This document shows positions 17,432 to 26,109 of a stretch of 54,504 nucleotides of DNA, piece after piece. The DNA comes from an uncultured Lachnospiraceae bacterium (GTDB lineage: Bacteria; Bacillota; Clostridia; Lachnospirales; Lachnospiraceae), in assembly GCA_910579425.1 (NCBI GenBank), contig CAJTVL010000027.1, forward strand, positions 1 to 54,504, read 5' to 3'. A program made the translations under genes and the position numbers. The notes beneath the pieces were generated by a model, which was given only the letters and a program-made list of their open reading frames with translations, ran no database searches and was not told where the DNA came from. Position 1 is the stretch's first letter. Every line of letters begins with the position of its first letter.

Positions 17432-18605
17432 TGAGCCAGCAGATCGCCAGGGTAAATCCCGCCCCAAGGCTGACGCAGAGGCGGTAGTCAAATACCTCGC
17501 CCATGGCCCCCAGAACAAGGCTGAAAAAAGCGCTTGCGGCCATGATGCACATATTTTCAAAAGCGTTCACACGGGCCCGAAGACGTTCCGGGAGGTAGCG
17601 CTGGACGCTGGCCTGTCGCATGGCGGCGCTGTTGATGCCCAGAAATCCGGCGCAGGCGCGGTTAATCAGCATCAGCGGATAGGGAATCCACAGCAGGCAC
17701 ATATCCATGATTTCATAAAATTGGTAGACGCCGAAAGCAAAGCCAAATTTCTTTTTCGGGGGAAGCTTCATGCGGTACTGCACCGCCCCGCCCAGGCTGC
17801 GCCCCAGAAATTCGGCCACGGAAAAGAGGGAGTACATGGCGGCACTAAACCCCGGCGCTGTGCGGAAAAAAGCGATCAAAAGGGGGGAGTAGCCTCCGGC
17901 AATTCCGTTGGTGGCCGCCATATAAGCGTAAATGCTGCACAGACCCTTTTCCCGCTTCAAATAGGCAGCCGCTTCACATAGATCCCCTTTCCAGAGCCGG
18001 AAGGAAAACTTCTCTCCGTCCATACGGGGGCACTCTTCGATTTCGATGCAGTTTTCCACCGCTGCCGCCGCAAAGGAGAGCACCGACTGAAAGACCAGCA
18101 GCCATCCCACCCCCAGGTGTTCAAAGAGAAGGGCGGACAGGGGCGTCATCACTACCTTCATGACCGGATAGAGCATGGATGAAACCGTATAGCCTTTTTC
18201 CTCCATCCCCTCCGGAATCAGCATGGGATAAAAGCTGTTATAGGCCAGCTCGTCCAGCGCTCCCAGACAGGAGAGCAGCAGTGAGAAACCAAGATAGGTG
18301 CCGTAGGAAAATCTGCCGGACATCAGATAGAGTCCGGCCAGGCCATAGAGCACGCCGTTTAAGAGATCGCCGCCTGCCAGAAAGGGCTTTCTCGGCAGCC
18401 GATCCATCCAGGGGGCAACAAAAAGCGGGATAAAAAAATAAGGGATAAGCTGTATGGCAAGAATCAGCGAAGAGGCAAGGGTGCTCCCGGTTTTGTCAAA
18501 GACAAGAAAAGAAAGGGCGAATCCCCCTGCAATACCGCCGATTGCGCCGAGGGCGGAGGCTGTGGTTACCAGTGTGAAGTTTTTTGTCCAAAGTGTCTGT
18601 TTCAT
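17364..18605 (-). CDS. MFS transporter
   Basis: A 413-aa integral membrane protein with about 12 hydrophobic segments. The N-terminal half holds FTLVTTASALGAIGGIAGGF and the loop APWMDRLPRKPFLAGGD, a typical A-motif (G-x-x-x-D-R-x-x-R-K position) of major facilitator carriers related to macrolide and other drug exporters. No close substrate call is possible. An XRE regulator lies 107 bp upstream in the same direction, so the two may be linked. Its 3' end overlaps the broken HAD gene. Confidence 0.88.
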   Translation of the reverse strand: MKQTLWTKNFTLVTTASALGAIGGIAGGFALSFLVFDKTGSTLASSLILAIQLIPYFFIPLFVAPWMDRLPRKPFLAGGDLLNGVLYGLAGLYLMSGRFSYGTYLGFSLLLSCLGALDELAYNSFYPMLIPEGMEEKGYTVSSMLYPVMKVVMTPLSALLFEHLGVGWLLVFQSVLSFAAAAVENCIEIEECPRMDGEKFSFRLWKGDLCEAAAYLKREKGLCSIYAYMAATNGIAGGYSPLLIAFFRTAPGFSAAMYSLFSVAEFLGRSLGGAVQYRMKLPPKKKFGFAFGVYQFYEIMDMCLLWIPYPLMLINRACAGFLGINSAAMRQASVQRYLPERLRARVNAFENMCIMAASAFFSLVLGAMGEVFDYRLCVSLGAGFTLAICWLTIWRCRRQVREIYETERGSDAK

Positions 18606-18711
18606 ATTAATCTCCCTATTGCCGTCAGACGGCTTTCTGGTGCTATTTTAGCATTGAGATTAACGTAAAAGAAAGCCCTGATTTTTGAGAAAATATTCTC
18701 AAAAAATGGGG

Positions 18712-19893
18712 CTAAATCTGCTTTAAAGGAAGTTTTATGGGAAAATCCCGTATCAGCTCGTAAGCCCGGCGGTATTGCCGGCTGGCGGCGTACCATTCCA
18801 GCACCCAGGGCAGATGAAAAGCCGCGTATCCGATGGGCAGAGTTTCGCGGCACTGGGAAAAGATATGCAGCAATTCTTCTCCATATTGAGGGAAGTCGAG
18901 ATAGTCCTTATGCTCCAGACGCATCCTCACCAGACGGCACATTTGATGAACCAGGCCAGGATGGGGGTATTGCAGCTGGGACGCCTCCGCCAGGAGCTCT
19001 TCCGCCCGGTTCAGAGCGGAAAGAGCCTCTTCTGGCAGTCCCAGCTTTTCGCAGCAGATCGCAAGCTTGTGCAGCTCCATTGCTGTGGGTTCTTCCACTC
19101 TGACAAAATAATCATAGGCTTTTTCATAATATCCGGCCTCCAAATGGGCGGACGCGCTGTTGTATCCGATGGTGCGCAATATCTCCTGATCATTCAGAGA
19201 CTTAGCCAGACGCCGGGCAATGCGGTATTGCAGATTCATGTTTTCAATGTCGATTCTGTTGCAGTAGCAGTTTCCCATATAGACTCTGGCAAGCATCATG
19301 GCATGGACATACCCCTCCCTGGCGGCCATGTCGTAGGTGTGGTGCAGATATTCCAAAGCGGCTGCATCGCTTTCTCCCCGCTCATACAGCGCGATTCCTG
19401 TTCTCAGACTGATATATACGCAGGGATAAAGCTGCATGGCCTCCTCATACCGGCCCTGCATCATCCGCTGCAGAGCAAGCCGATGCGGGTCAAAAAAGGG
19501 CTCCAGCTCCCCGGGAGCCGGCTTTTGGGGATTTGTCAGAAGACCATGAAGCAGGGCCGCATCCAGGGCATGGGGACTGTTTGAAAGAAGTTCCTCCTGA
19601 TCGGAAAACGCATCCCGAAGGAGGGACAGAGCCTTTTCATCGCAGGAAAACAACGCCTCATAGCAGCGCTTAGTCAGAGCCCCGGCTTTAGCCATGGTCT
19701 GAGCATCGTCATACCAGGGCAAGTTCAGGCGGGCGAAGAGCATACGCAGGATCTCCGGGGAGGCCTCGGTCTTTCCCTGTTCGATTTTTGACAGGTAGGA
19801 CACTGCGCAAATTCCCCTGCAAAGCCCTTCCTGACTCCAATTGCGTTTCAGCCGCTCCCTTCGGATCACCGCTCCCGGAAATAAAAGTTTCAT
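18712..19893 (-). CDS. XRE-family regulator with TPR-like helical domain
   Basis: A 393-aa protein with a helix-turn-helix at residues 9-60 (IRRERLKRNWSQEGLCRGI, then YLSKIEQGKTEASPEIL). About 330 residues of helical repeats follow, the arrangement of Rgg/PlcR-like and other TPR regulators that may bind peptides. GAGGTG precedes the ATG at 19893; the GTG at 19902 lies on that ribosome site. It precedes an MFS carrier gene. A palindrome at 19919-19933 just upstream could be its own operator. The signal is unknown. Confidence 0.85.
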   Translation of the reverse strand: MKLLFPGAVIRRERLKRNWSQEGLCRGICAVSYLSKIEQGKTEASPEILRMLFARLNLPWYDDAQTMAKAGALTKRCYEALFSCDEKALSLLRDAFSDQEELLSNSPHALDAALLHGLLTNPQKPAPGELEPFFDPHRLALQRMMQGRYEEAMQLYPCVYISLRTGIALYERGESDAAALEYLHHTYDMAAREGYVHAMMLARVYMGNCYCNRIDIENMNLQYRIARRLAKSLNDQEILRTIGYNSASAHLEAGYYEKAYDYFVRVEEPTAMELHKLAICCEKLGLPEEALSALNRAEELLAEASQLQYPHPGLVHQMCRLVRMRLEHKDYLDFPQYGEELLHIFSQCRETLPIGYAAFHLPWVLEWYAASRQYRRAYELIRDFPIKLPLKQI

Positions 19894-19918
19894 AGTTGTC
19901 ACCTCTGATCTTAAATAT

Positions 19919-19933
19919 GGTAAATAGTTTACC
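19919..19933. promoter_or_regulatory. Palindrome between XRE regulator and degV
   Basis: GGTAAA-TAG-TTTACC, a perfect 6-bp inverted repeat 26 bp upstream of the XRE start. Its size and place fit an operator for the helix-turn-helix protein. This is inference. Confidence 0.4.
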
Positions 19934-19960
19934 TTATGTCAGGATTCTTTTCAATCTTTC

Positions 19961-19989
19961 TTTACATACCGAAAAGCATATGTTATTAT
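19961..19989 (+). promoter_or_regulatory. Promoter of the degV gene
   Basis: TTTACA (19961-19966) and TATTAT (19984-19989) are spaced by 17 bp and lie 65 bp upstream of the DegV start codon. Confidence 0.6.
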
Positions 19990-20054
19990 ATGTAGTAATG
20001 AAAACCATATATTGTGGTTAGAATTAAACGTATGAAATAGTTTTGGAGGTTACT

Positions 20055-20891
20055 ATGAACTATAAAATAATCGCTGACAGTTGTTGTGAATTCCCGAAAG
20101 GATATGAGAAGGATCCCGCATACGCCAGGATTCCCTTAAGGCTTGAGGTAGGGCCGGATGTTTTTATTGACGACGAAGGATTTGATCAGAAGCTTTTTCT
20201 TGAAAAGGTGGCGGCCTGGCCGGAGAGTCCGAAATCCTCCTGCCCCTCTCCCGAGACGTTTAAGCAGGCCTACCGGACCGATGCCGAAAATGTATTTGTG
20301 TTCACACTATCCTCCAAGCTCAGCGGCAGCTATAACAGCGCGGAGCTGGGCAAAAAAATGTATCATGATGAATATGGAGAGAAGAATATTTTCGTGTGCG
20401 ATTCAGAGTCCGCAAGTTGCGGGGAGACACAGCTTGCCTTCAAGGCTGCAGAGTGGTCGAAGCAGGGGCTTGCCTTTGAGGAGATCTGCAGACGGCTTCG
20501 GGACTACAGGGATAAAATGAAAACCTATTTTGTGCTGGATAATCTGGAAACCCTGCGCAAAAACGGCCGGCTCACCGGCATTAAGGCAGTGGTGGCCACC
20601 ACCCTAAATATTAAGCCTGTGATGGGCTCCCTAAAGGGAGAAATCATCCAGTTAGGCCAGGCAATCGGCAGCAAAAAAGCTCTTGCAAAGATGGCGGAGA
20701 CAATAGCTGACGAAGCGGTGCAGCCGCAGGAGAGGACGCTGATGATTACCCACTGTAACTGCAAAGAGCGGGCAGAGAAGGTAAAAGAAATGATTCTTGA
20801 CAAAATCAAGGTGAAGGATGTGGTGATCATGGACACGCAGGGCGTCAGCAGCATGTACGCCAACGACGGCGGCGTGATCGTCACGCTCTAG
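20055..20891 (+). CDS. DegV-family fatty-acid-binding protein
   Basis: A 278-aa DegV (FakB-like) protein that binds a single fatty acid, often handing it to the kinase FakA. Family marks: KIIADSCCEFPKG at the start, FVFTLSSKLSGSYNSA, and DNLETLRKNGRLTGIKAVV in the middle. GGAGG lies five bases before the ATG at 20055; the TTG at 20043 is inside the ribosome site region. No fakA is nearby. It is single with its own promoter. Confidence 0.93.
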   Translation: MNYKIIADSCCEFPKGYEKDPAYARIPLRLEVGPDVFIDDEGFDQKLFLEKVAAWPESPKSSCPSPETFKQAYRTDAENVFVFTLSSKLSGSYNSAELGKKMYHDEYGEKNIFVCDSESASCGETQLAFKAAEWSKQGLAFEEICRRLRDYRDKMKTYFVLDNLETLRKNGRLTGIKAVVATTLNIKPVMGSLKGEIIQLGQAIGSKKALAKMAETIADEAVQPQERTLMITHCNCKERAEKVKEMILDKIKVKDVVIMDTQGVSSMYANDGGVIVTL

Positions 20892-20983
20892 AGCGTACAG
20901 ACGGCGGGAATGCAAACACGCTCCGGGAGGCCTGGCGGGCCATGGAAACGAAAATACAAATCGGGGTGTTTGTTTCCCGCAGG

Positions 20984-21277
20984 CTATAGGACAGAAATGG
21001 AAACAGGAGCCTTCAGAACGGCAAAAACAAGTGCGATCTGCACAAACAAGATCAGAGGCATGCCGATGACGAAGCTGCGGTGCCTTGTTTTGTGGCGAAA
21101 GAGGTACATTCCAAGAAGGGAGCCTGCGCTCCCTCCGATGATTGCAACAATAAAAAGGGTTGCTTCCGGAATCCGGAAGGCCCTTTTTTTTGCTTTATAC
21201 TTATCGATACCCATGAGGGCAAAGCCAATAAAATTGATGACGGCAAGATAAGAGGTTAAAAGTGTGATCACGTCCAT
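20984..21277 (-). CDS. DUF1294 small membrane protein
   Basis: A 97-aa protein with three or four hydrophobic segments. Marks of DUF1294: FALMGIDKYKAKKRAFRIPE and FIVAIIGGSAGSLLGMYLFRHKT. Function is unknown. It starts two bases after the argG stop on the same strand, with GGAG 14 bases upstream, so it is probably read through from argG. Confidence 0.88.
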   Translation of the reverse strand: MDVITLLTSYLAVINFIGFALMGIDKYKAKKRAFRIPEATLFIVAIIGGSAGSLLGMYLFRHKTRHRSFVIGMPLILFVQIALVFAVLKAPVSISVL

Positions 21278-21279
21278 AA

Positions 21280-22500
21280 TTATTTCAATTCTCCGCGTTC
21301 CTGCATTTTCATGGCGCGTACTTTCGTGGAGAGGCCGAACAGATTGATAAAGCCCTCTGCGTCATGGTGGTCGTAGAGATCTCCGGTGGTAAAGGAAGCA
21401 ATACTTTCATTATAGAGAGAGTAAGGAGAAGCAGTGCCTGCCTTAATGATGTTGCCCTTGTAAAGCTTGAATTTCACCTCTCCGGTTACATTCTTCTGGG
21501 TGGATTCAATAAAGGCCTGGACGGCTTCCCGCAAAGGAGAGAACCACTTTCCTTCATAAACAATCTGGGAGAGCTTATTGCCCATGTCTTTTTTCAGGGC
21601 ATAGGTATCGCGGTCAAGAATCAGCTCTTCTAACTGCTGGTGCGCTTCATAAAGGATGGTTCCGCCGGGGGTTTCGTATACGCCTCTGGATTTCATGCCC
21701 ACCACGCGGTTTTCAACAATGTCAACGATACCGATGCCGTGCTTTCCGCCCAGACGGTTTAATTCACGGATAATATCGGAAACCTTCATTTCCCTGCCGT
21801 TGACGGAGGTGGGGATACCGCCCTGGAAGGTCATGGTCACGTATTCTCCCTCCTCGGGGGCTTTCTCCGGCGTGGTTCCCAGTACCAGAAGGTGGTCAAA
21901 GTTGGGTTCGTTGGCAGGGTCTTCCAGCTCCAGGCCCTCGTGGCTGATGTGCCAGAGGTTTCTGTCCCGGCTGTAGCTGGAATCGGCGGAGAAAGGGAGA
22001 TCAATGCCGTGGGCCTTACAGTAGGCAATCTCCGACTCACGGGAGTCCATGGTCCACTTATCGTTTCTCCATGCGGCAATGATCTTTAAGTCCGGTGCAA
22101 GAGCCTTGATGCCCAGCTCGAAACGGATCTGATCGTTGCCCTTTCCGGTAGCGCCGTGGCAGATAGCCTTTGCGCCCTCCTTGCGGGCAATTTCCACCAG
22201 CTTCTTTGCAATCAGAGGTCTTGCCATAGAGGTTCCCAGAAGGTATTTGTTTTCATATACCGCATGAGCCTGGACGCAGGGCATAATATACTCGTCACAG
22301 AATTCGTCTGTCACATCAAGTATGTATAATTTTTCAGCGCCGCAGAATTTGGCCCTCTCTTCCAGGCCGTCAAGCTCCTCACCCTGTCCGCAGTCGATGC
22401 AGACACAGATTACTTCATAATCAAAATTTTCTTTCAGCCAGGGAATGATTGCCGTGGTGTCAAGTCCCCCGGAATAAGCTAAAACTACTTTTTCTTTCAT
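21280..22500 (-). CDS. argG: Argininosuccinate synthase
   Basis: A 406-aa ATP-dependent ligase joining citrulline and aspartate. The PP-loop motif LAYSGGLDTTAIIPWL is at the start; GATGKGNDQIRFELG and VSDIIRELNRLGGKHGIG follow as in the family. GGAGG lies nine bases before the ATG at 22500; an upstream extension to 22581 would run through the leader. It is divergent from argC across a 260-bp region with an ARG-box-like palindrome, so control by ArgR is likely. argH and argF are not in the window. Confidence 0.97.
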   Translation of the reverse strand: MKEKVVLAYSGGLDTTAIIPWLKENFDYEVICVCIDCGQGEELDGLEERAKFCGAEKLYILDVTDEFCDEYIMPCVQAHAVYENKYLLGTSMARPLIAKKLVEIARKEGAKAICHGATGKGNDQIRFELGIKALAPDLKIIAAWRNDKWTMDSRESEIAYCKAHGIDLPFSADSSYSRDRNLWHISHEGLELEDPANEPNFDHLLVLGTTPEKAPEEGEYVTMTFQGGIPTSVNGREMKVSDIIRELNRLGGKHGIGIVDIVENRVVGMKSRGVYETPGGTILYEAHQQLEELILDRDTYALKKDMGNKLSQIVYEGKWFSPLREAVQAFIESTQKNVTGEVKFKLYKGNIIKAGTASPYSLYNESIASFTTGDLYDHHDAEGFINLFGLSTKVRAMKMQERGELK

Positions 22501-22576
22501 AGATAAATTCCTCCGGTTTGTGTGCTTTTCTATGACACTATACAACAAACAGGCGCGAAATGCAATACCCTGATTT

Positions 22577-22610
22577 TGCATAAATAAAAATTATTTTTTA
22601 TTTTTATGCA
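22577..22610. promoter_or_regulatory. ARG-box-like operator between argG and argC
   Basis: An AT-rich dyad of 34 bp with ends TGCATAAA / TTTATGCA. The two halves resemble ARG boxes of Bacillus and Clostridium (CATGAATAAAAATTCA-type). It lies 17 bp upstream of the argC -35 box and 77 bp from the argG start, suited to control both directions. A related TGCATAATATTCA follows at 22629. Confidence 0.6.
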
Positions 22611-22626
22611 CTAAAATAAAAAAGCG

Positions 22627-22655
22627 TTGCATAATATTCACGAAAGATGTATAAT
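22627..22655 (+). promoter_or_regulatory. Promoter of the argC operon
   Basis: TTGCAT (22627-22632) and a perfect TATAAT (22650-22655) with a 17-bp spacer. The spacer begins within a TGCATAATATTCA half-site similar to an ARG box, so ArgR could block the promoter directly. Confidence 0.75.
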
Positions 22656-22760
22656 GATGCAATGCTTGCTGTGTAACGCGTTCGGGGGCGGATTTTATGG
22701 TTGAGATTTTAAATAGGTTAGAGTATGATTGTTAAGAAATAAAGGAGCAGAAGAGGAAGC

Positions 22761-23714
22761 ATGATGAAGATAAAAGTTTTTATTGACGGGAGGGAAGGCA
22801 CCACAGGCCTTAGGATCAACGAAAGATTTGAAAAAAGAGAGGATGTGGAGCTGCTTTCCATTGACCCTGACAAGCGTAAGGATATAGAAGAGAGAAAGCG
22901 GCTGATCAACCAGTCGGATATTACCTTTCTGTGTCTGCCGGATGATGCGGCAAGACAGTCGGTGGGGCTGGTCGAAAATGACAGGGTGAGAGTGATCGAT
23001 ACCTCCACAGCCCACAGGACGGAGGAAGGATGGGCATACGGATTCCCGGAATTGTCCCGGGGCCACCGATTGAAAATTGCGGAGGGGAAAAGGATCGCAG
23101 TGCCAGGGTGCCACGCCACCGGGTTTATTTCCCTGGTTTATCCTTTGATTGCAGGGGGAATCCTTCCGGCGGATTATCCGGCGGCCGCCTTTTCCCTGAC
23201 AGGCTACAGCGGAGGGGGCAAAAAGATGATTGCGGAGTATGAAGGGCAGGAGAGGGACAGGACCCTTGAAGCCCCCAGGGAGTACGCCCTTTCCCAAAAG
23301 CATAAGCATTTAAAGGAAATGAAGAAGATTACCGGATTAAAGAGGGAGCCCCTGTTTTCTCCCATTGTGGCGGATTACTACAGCGGCATGGCAGTATCGG
23401 TTCCTCTGTACAGTGACCTCTTAAATAAAGAAGAGACGCCGGAGAAGCTTTGCCGGTTCTTTGCGGAGTTCTATCAGGGACAGCCACTGATTCAGGTGAT
23501 GCCTTATGGGGCGGAGGCCGATCTCCATGGAGGGATGCTGGCCGGGAACGGCTGCAGCGGCTGGGACGGCCTGCGGATTTTCGTTACGGGAAATGAAGAG
23601 AGGCTCCTGCTTAGCGCCCAGTTTGACAATCTGGGGAAAGGGGCTTCCGGAGCGGCCATCCAGTGTCTGAATCTGATGCTGGGCTGTGAGGAAGAGAAGG
23701 GGCTGAATCTGTGA
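22761..23714 (+). CDS. argC: N-acetyl-gamma-glutamyl-phosphate reductase, type 2
   Basis: A 317-aa reductase of the short (type 2) class, which differs from the usual ~345-aa enzymes. The NADP-binding start is KVFIDGREGTTGLRI; catalytic Cys117 lies in VPGCHATGF; FSLTGYSGGGKKMI follows. It makes N-acetylglutamate semialdehyde for ornithine. AGAGGAAGC precedes the ATG. Its stop overlaps the GTG of the next gene by four bases. Confidence 0.95.
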   Translation: MMKIKVFIDGREGTTGLRINERFEKREDVELLSIDPDKRKDIEERKRLINQSDITFLCLPDDAARQSVGLVENDRVRVIDTSTAHRTEEGWAYGFPELSRGHRLKIAEGKRIAVPGCHATGFISLVYPLIAGGILPADYPAAAFSLTGYSGGGKKMIAEYEGQERDRTLEAPREYALSQKHKHLKEMKKITGLKREPLFSPIVADYYSGMAVSVPLYSDLLNKEETPEKLCRFFAEFYQGQPLIQVMPYGAEADLHGGMLAGNGCSGWDGLRIFVTGNEERLLLSAQFDNLGKGASGAAIQCLNLMLGCEEEKGLNL

Positions 23715-24271
23715 ATCCGCTGATACATGACACCAGGCTTTATGATGACATCCCTCATGGGACGGGAAGGCTTCCAAGGGAGATGGCGGTCTACCGGCTG
23801 CTGAAGGAGCTGGGCATTGCCTATCTGCGGCTGGATCATGAGCCCATGGCCACCCTTGAGGCCTGCCGGGGAGTGGACGAACTGCTGCAGATTTCTATGT
23901 GCAAAAACCTGTTTTTGTGCAACGCCCAAAAGACGGATTTCTATCTTTTGCTGATGCCCGGAGAAAAGAAGTTTAAAACCAAAGAGCTCTCGGGGCAGAT
24001 CGGAAGCAGCAGGCTTTCCTTTGCACCTTGGGAGTTTATGGAGGAATATCTTCATATTTCTCCGGGAGCTGTAAGCATAATGGGGCTTATGAACGACAGG
24101 GAGAGACATGTGAAGCTGCTGATCGATGAAGAGGTGCTGAGAGAGGAGTTCCTCGGATGCCATCCCTGTGTCAACACGGCAAGCCTGAGGGTAAGGACAG
24201 AGGATATACTCACAAAATTCCTTCCATGGACCGGACATGAATATCGGGCGGTGCATTTGACGGGGGATTGA
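23711..24271 (+). CDS. YbaK/ProX-type aminoacyl-tRNA deacylase
   Basis: A 186-aa protein like PrdX/ProX, which hydrolyses mischarged Ala-tRNA(Pro) or Cys-tRNA(Pro). Seen: YRLLKELGIAYLRLDHEPMA, CKNLFLCNAQKTDFYLLLMP, KELSGQIGSSRLSFA and GAVSIMGLMND. It starts with GTG overlapping the argC stop. Translational coupling to argC is odd for a tRNA-quality gene, but such genes often sit by chance in amino-acid operons. Confidence in the family is high; the tRNA target is not shown. Confidence 0.87.
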   Translation: MNPLIHDTRLYDDIPHGTGRLPREMAVYRLLKELGIAYLRLDHEPMATLEACRGVDELLQISMCKNLFLCNAQKTDFYLLLMPGEKKFKTKELSGQIGSSRLSFAPWEFMEEYLHISPGAVSIMGLMNDRERHVKLLIDEEVLREEFLGCHPCVNTASLRVRTEDILTKFLPWTGHEYRAVHLTGD

Positions 24272-24307
24272 GGAGAAGAAGTAAAGCATCCGGAAAAGAG
24301 GTATAAA

Positions 24308-24754
24308 ATGACGATCAGAACAATGACCATAGAAGATTATGATGAGGTTTACGCCCTTTGGAAAAGTATCCGGGGGTTTGCCATGCGCAGCCTGGATGAC
24401 TCCAGGGAAGGGGTGGAGCGTTTCCTGCGGCGAAATCCTGCCTCCAGCGTGGTGGCGGTGGAGGACGGAAAAGTGGTGGGAAGCATTCTCTGCGGCCACG
24501 ACGGGCGCAGGGGCTGTCTGTATCATGTGTGCGTCCATGAAAATTACCGCATGAGGGGCATAGGCAAGGCCATGGTGGTGCATTGCATGGAAGAACTGGA
24601 AAAGGAGCAGATCAGCAAGGTATCGCTCATCGCCTTTACCCAGAATGACATTGGAAATGCTTTCTGGAAGGAAATCGGCTGGACAAGGCGCGGGGATCTG
24701 AATTATTATGATTTTGTATTAAACCATGGAAATATAGAAAAGTTTAACCAATAG
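24308..24754 (+). CDS. GNAT-family N-acetyltransferase
   Basis: A 148-aa acetyltransferase. The acetyl-CoA site is VHENYRMRGIGKAMV near residue 78, preceded by the beta-strand GCLYHVCV; IGNAFWKEIGWTRRGDLNYY ends the fold. It resembles YpeA-like GNATs. It lies between the deacylase and argJ in the arginine operon. A role in N-acetylglutamate synthesis is possible but argJ here can already do that, so the substrate stays open. Confidence 0.88.
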   Translation: MTIRTMTIEDYDEVYALWKSIRGFAMRSLDDSREGVERFLRRNPASSVVAVEDGKVVGSILCGHDGRRGCLYHVCVHENYRMRGIGKAMVVHCMEELEKEQISKVSLIAFTQNDIGNAFWKEIGWTRRGDLNYYDFVLNHGNIEKFNQ

Positions 24755-24782
24755 AAGTATGGGAAAGGACAGGAAGCGAAAG

Positions 24783-26006
24783 ATGAAACAAATAACAGGC
24801 GGCGTGACCGCGGCAAAAGGATTTGAGGCGGCAGGAGTGCAGGCCGGAATCAAATATCAGAATCGGAAGGATATGGCGCTGATCTACAGCCAGGCGCCCT
24901 GTGTGCTGGCAGGAACCTTTACCAGCAATGTGGTGAAGGCTGCGCCGGTTTTGTGGGATCAGAAAATCGTGGAGGAGGCCTCCTTTGGCCAGGCGGTGAT
25001 CGTCAATGCGGGGATCGCCAATGCCTGTACCGGAAAAGAGGGCTTTGCCTACTGTGAAAGGACGGCCAAACGGGCGTCAGAGGTTCTCGGCATTCCCGAA
25101 AGAAGCGTGCTGGTGGCCTCCACGGGGGTGATCGGTATGCAGCTTCCCATTGATAAGATTGAGGCGGGAGTGGAAAGCCTTGCCGGGAAAAAGGCAGACA
25201 CCCCGGAGGCGGGGACTCTGGCGGCTGAGGCAATTATGACCACGGATACGATTTCCAAGCAGGCCGCCGCCCAGATCGAAGTGGGCGGCGTGACCGTCAC
25301 TATAGGAGGTATGAGCAAGGGCTCGGGCATGATTCACCCCAACATGTGTACCATGCTTGGCTTTGTGACCACGGATGCGGTGATTTCCAAAGAACTTTTG
25401 ACCAAAGCCCTGAAGGAGGATGTAAAAGATACCTTCAATATGATTTCCGTGGACGGCGATACCTCCACCAACGATACCCTGCTTTTGATGGCAAACGGGA
25501 TGGCGGGGAATCCGGAAATTCAGGAGGGCTCATCGGAATATGAGGAATTTAAGCAGGCCCTTCATTATGTGAATGAGTCCCTGGCAAAAATGATGGCAGG
25601 GGACGGCGAGGGAGCCCAGGCCCTGTTGGAGGTAAAGGTGCAGGGAGCCCGCTCTAAAGAGGAGGCCAGGGCCCTGAGCAGGTCGGTGGTGAGTTCCAGC
25701 CTGGTGAAAGCCGCCGTTTACGGACATGACGCCAATTGGGGAAGGATTTTGTGCGCTCTGGGCTACAGCGGCGTTTCCTTTGATCCGGAGAAGGTGGATG
25801 TCTCCTTTGTGAGCAGGGCAGGAGAGGTTCAAGTCTGCAAAGGGGGCATGGCGACGGATTACAGTGAGGAAAAAGCCGGAAAAATTCTGGCGGAACCGGA
25901 AGTGACGGTTCTGGCGGAACTGCATGAGGGGGAAGGGGCGGCTGCCGCCTGGGGGTGCGATCTGACTTATGAATATGTGAAGATCAACGCGGATTACCGG
26001 AGCTGA
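24783..26006 (+). CDS. argJ: Bifunctional ornithine acetyltransferase/N-acetylglutamate synthase
   Basis: A 407-aa precursor that cuts itself into two chains before the Thr in AIMTTDTISK. It recycles the acetyl group from acetylornithine to glutamate. Also seen: GGVTAAKGFEAAGVQAGIKY at the start, IVNAGIANACTGKEG, GGMSKGSGMIHPNMCTMLGF and GHDANWGRI. I chose the ATG at 24783 (AGGAAG upstream) over the ATG at 24759. After its stop come 103 bp and then a foreign-looking nuclease gene. Confidence 0.96.
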   Translation: MKQITGGVTAAKGFEAAGVQAGIKYQNRKDMALIYSQAPCVLAGTFTSNVVKAAPVLWDQKIVEEASFGQAVIVNAGIANACTGKEGFAYCERTAKRASEVLGIPERSVLVASTGVIGMQLPIDKIEAGVESLAGKKADTPEAGTLAAEAIMTTDTISKQAAAQIEVGGVTVTIGGMSKGSGMIHPNMCTMLGFVTTDAVISKELLTKALKEDVKDTFNMISVDGDTSTNDTLLLMANGMAGNPEIQEGSSEYEEFKQALHYVNESLAKMMAGDGEGAQALLEVKVQGARSKEEARALSRSVVSSSLVKAAVYGHDANWGRILCALGYSGVSFDPEKVDVSFVSRAGEVQVCKGGMATDYSEEKAGKILAEPEVTVLAELHEGEGAAAAWGCDLTYEYVKINADYRS

Positions 26007-26109
26007 GCGGTTATTGGAAAATAGTTGTGGCAATTGCTCACAGGATATGCTATAGTCTAATAAGTTCTATTGACGGGCGGAAATATTTAACGCTTTTCTC
26101 TGGCATATC

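Noticed and set aside
20891..20984. Terminator between degV and the DUF1294 gene
   Set aside because: GAGCGT/ACGCTC can pair but the loop is long and no T-run follows.
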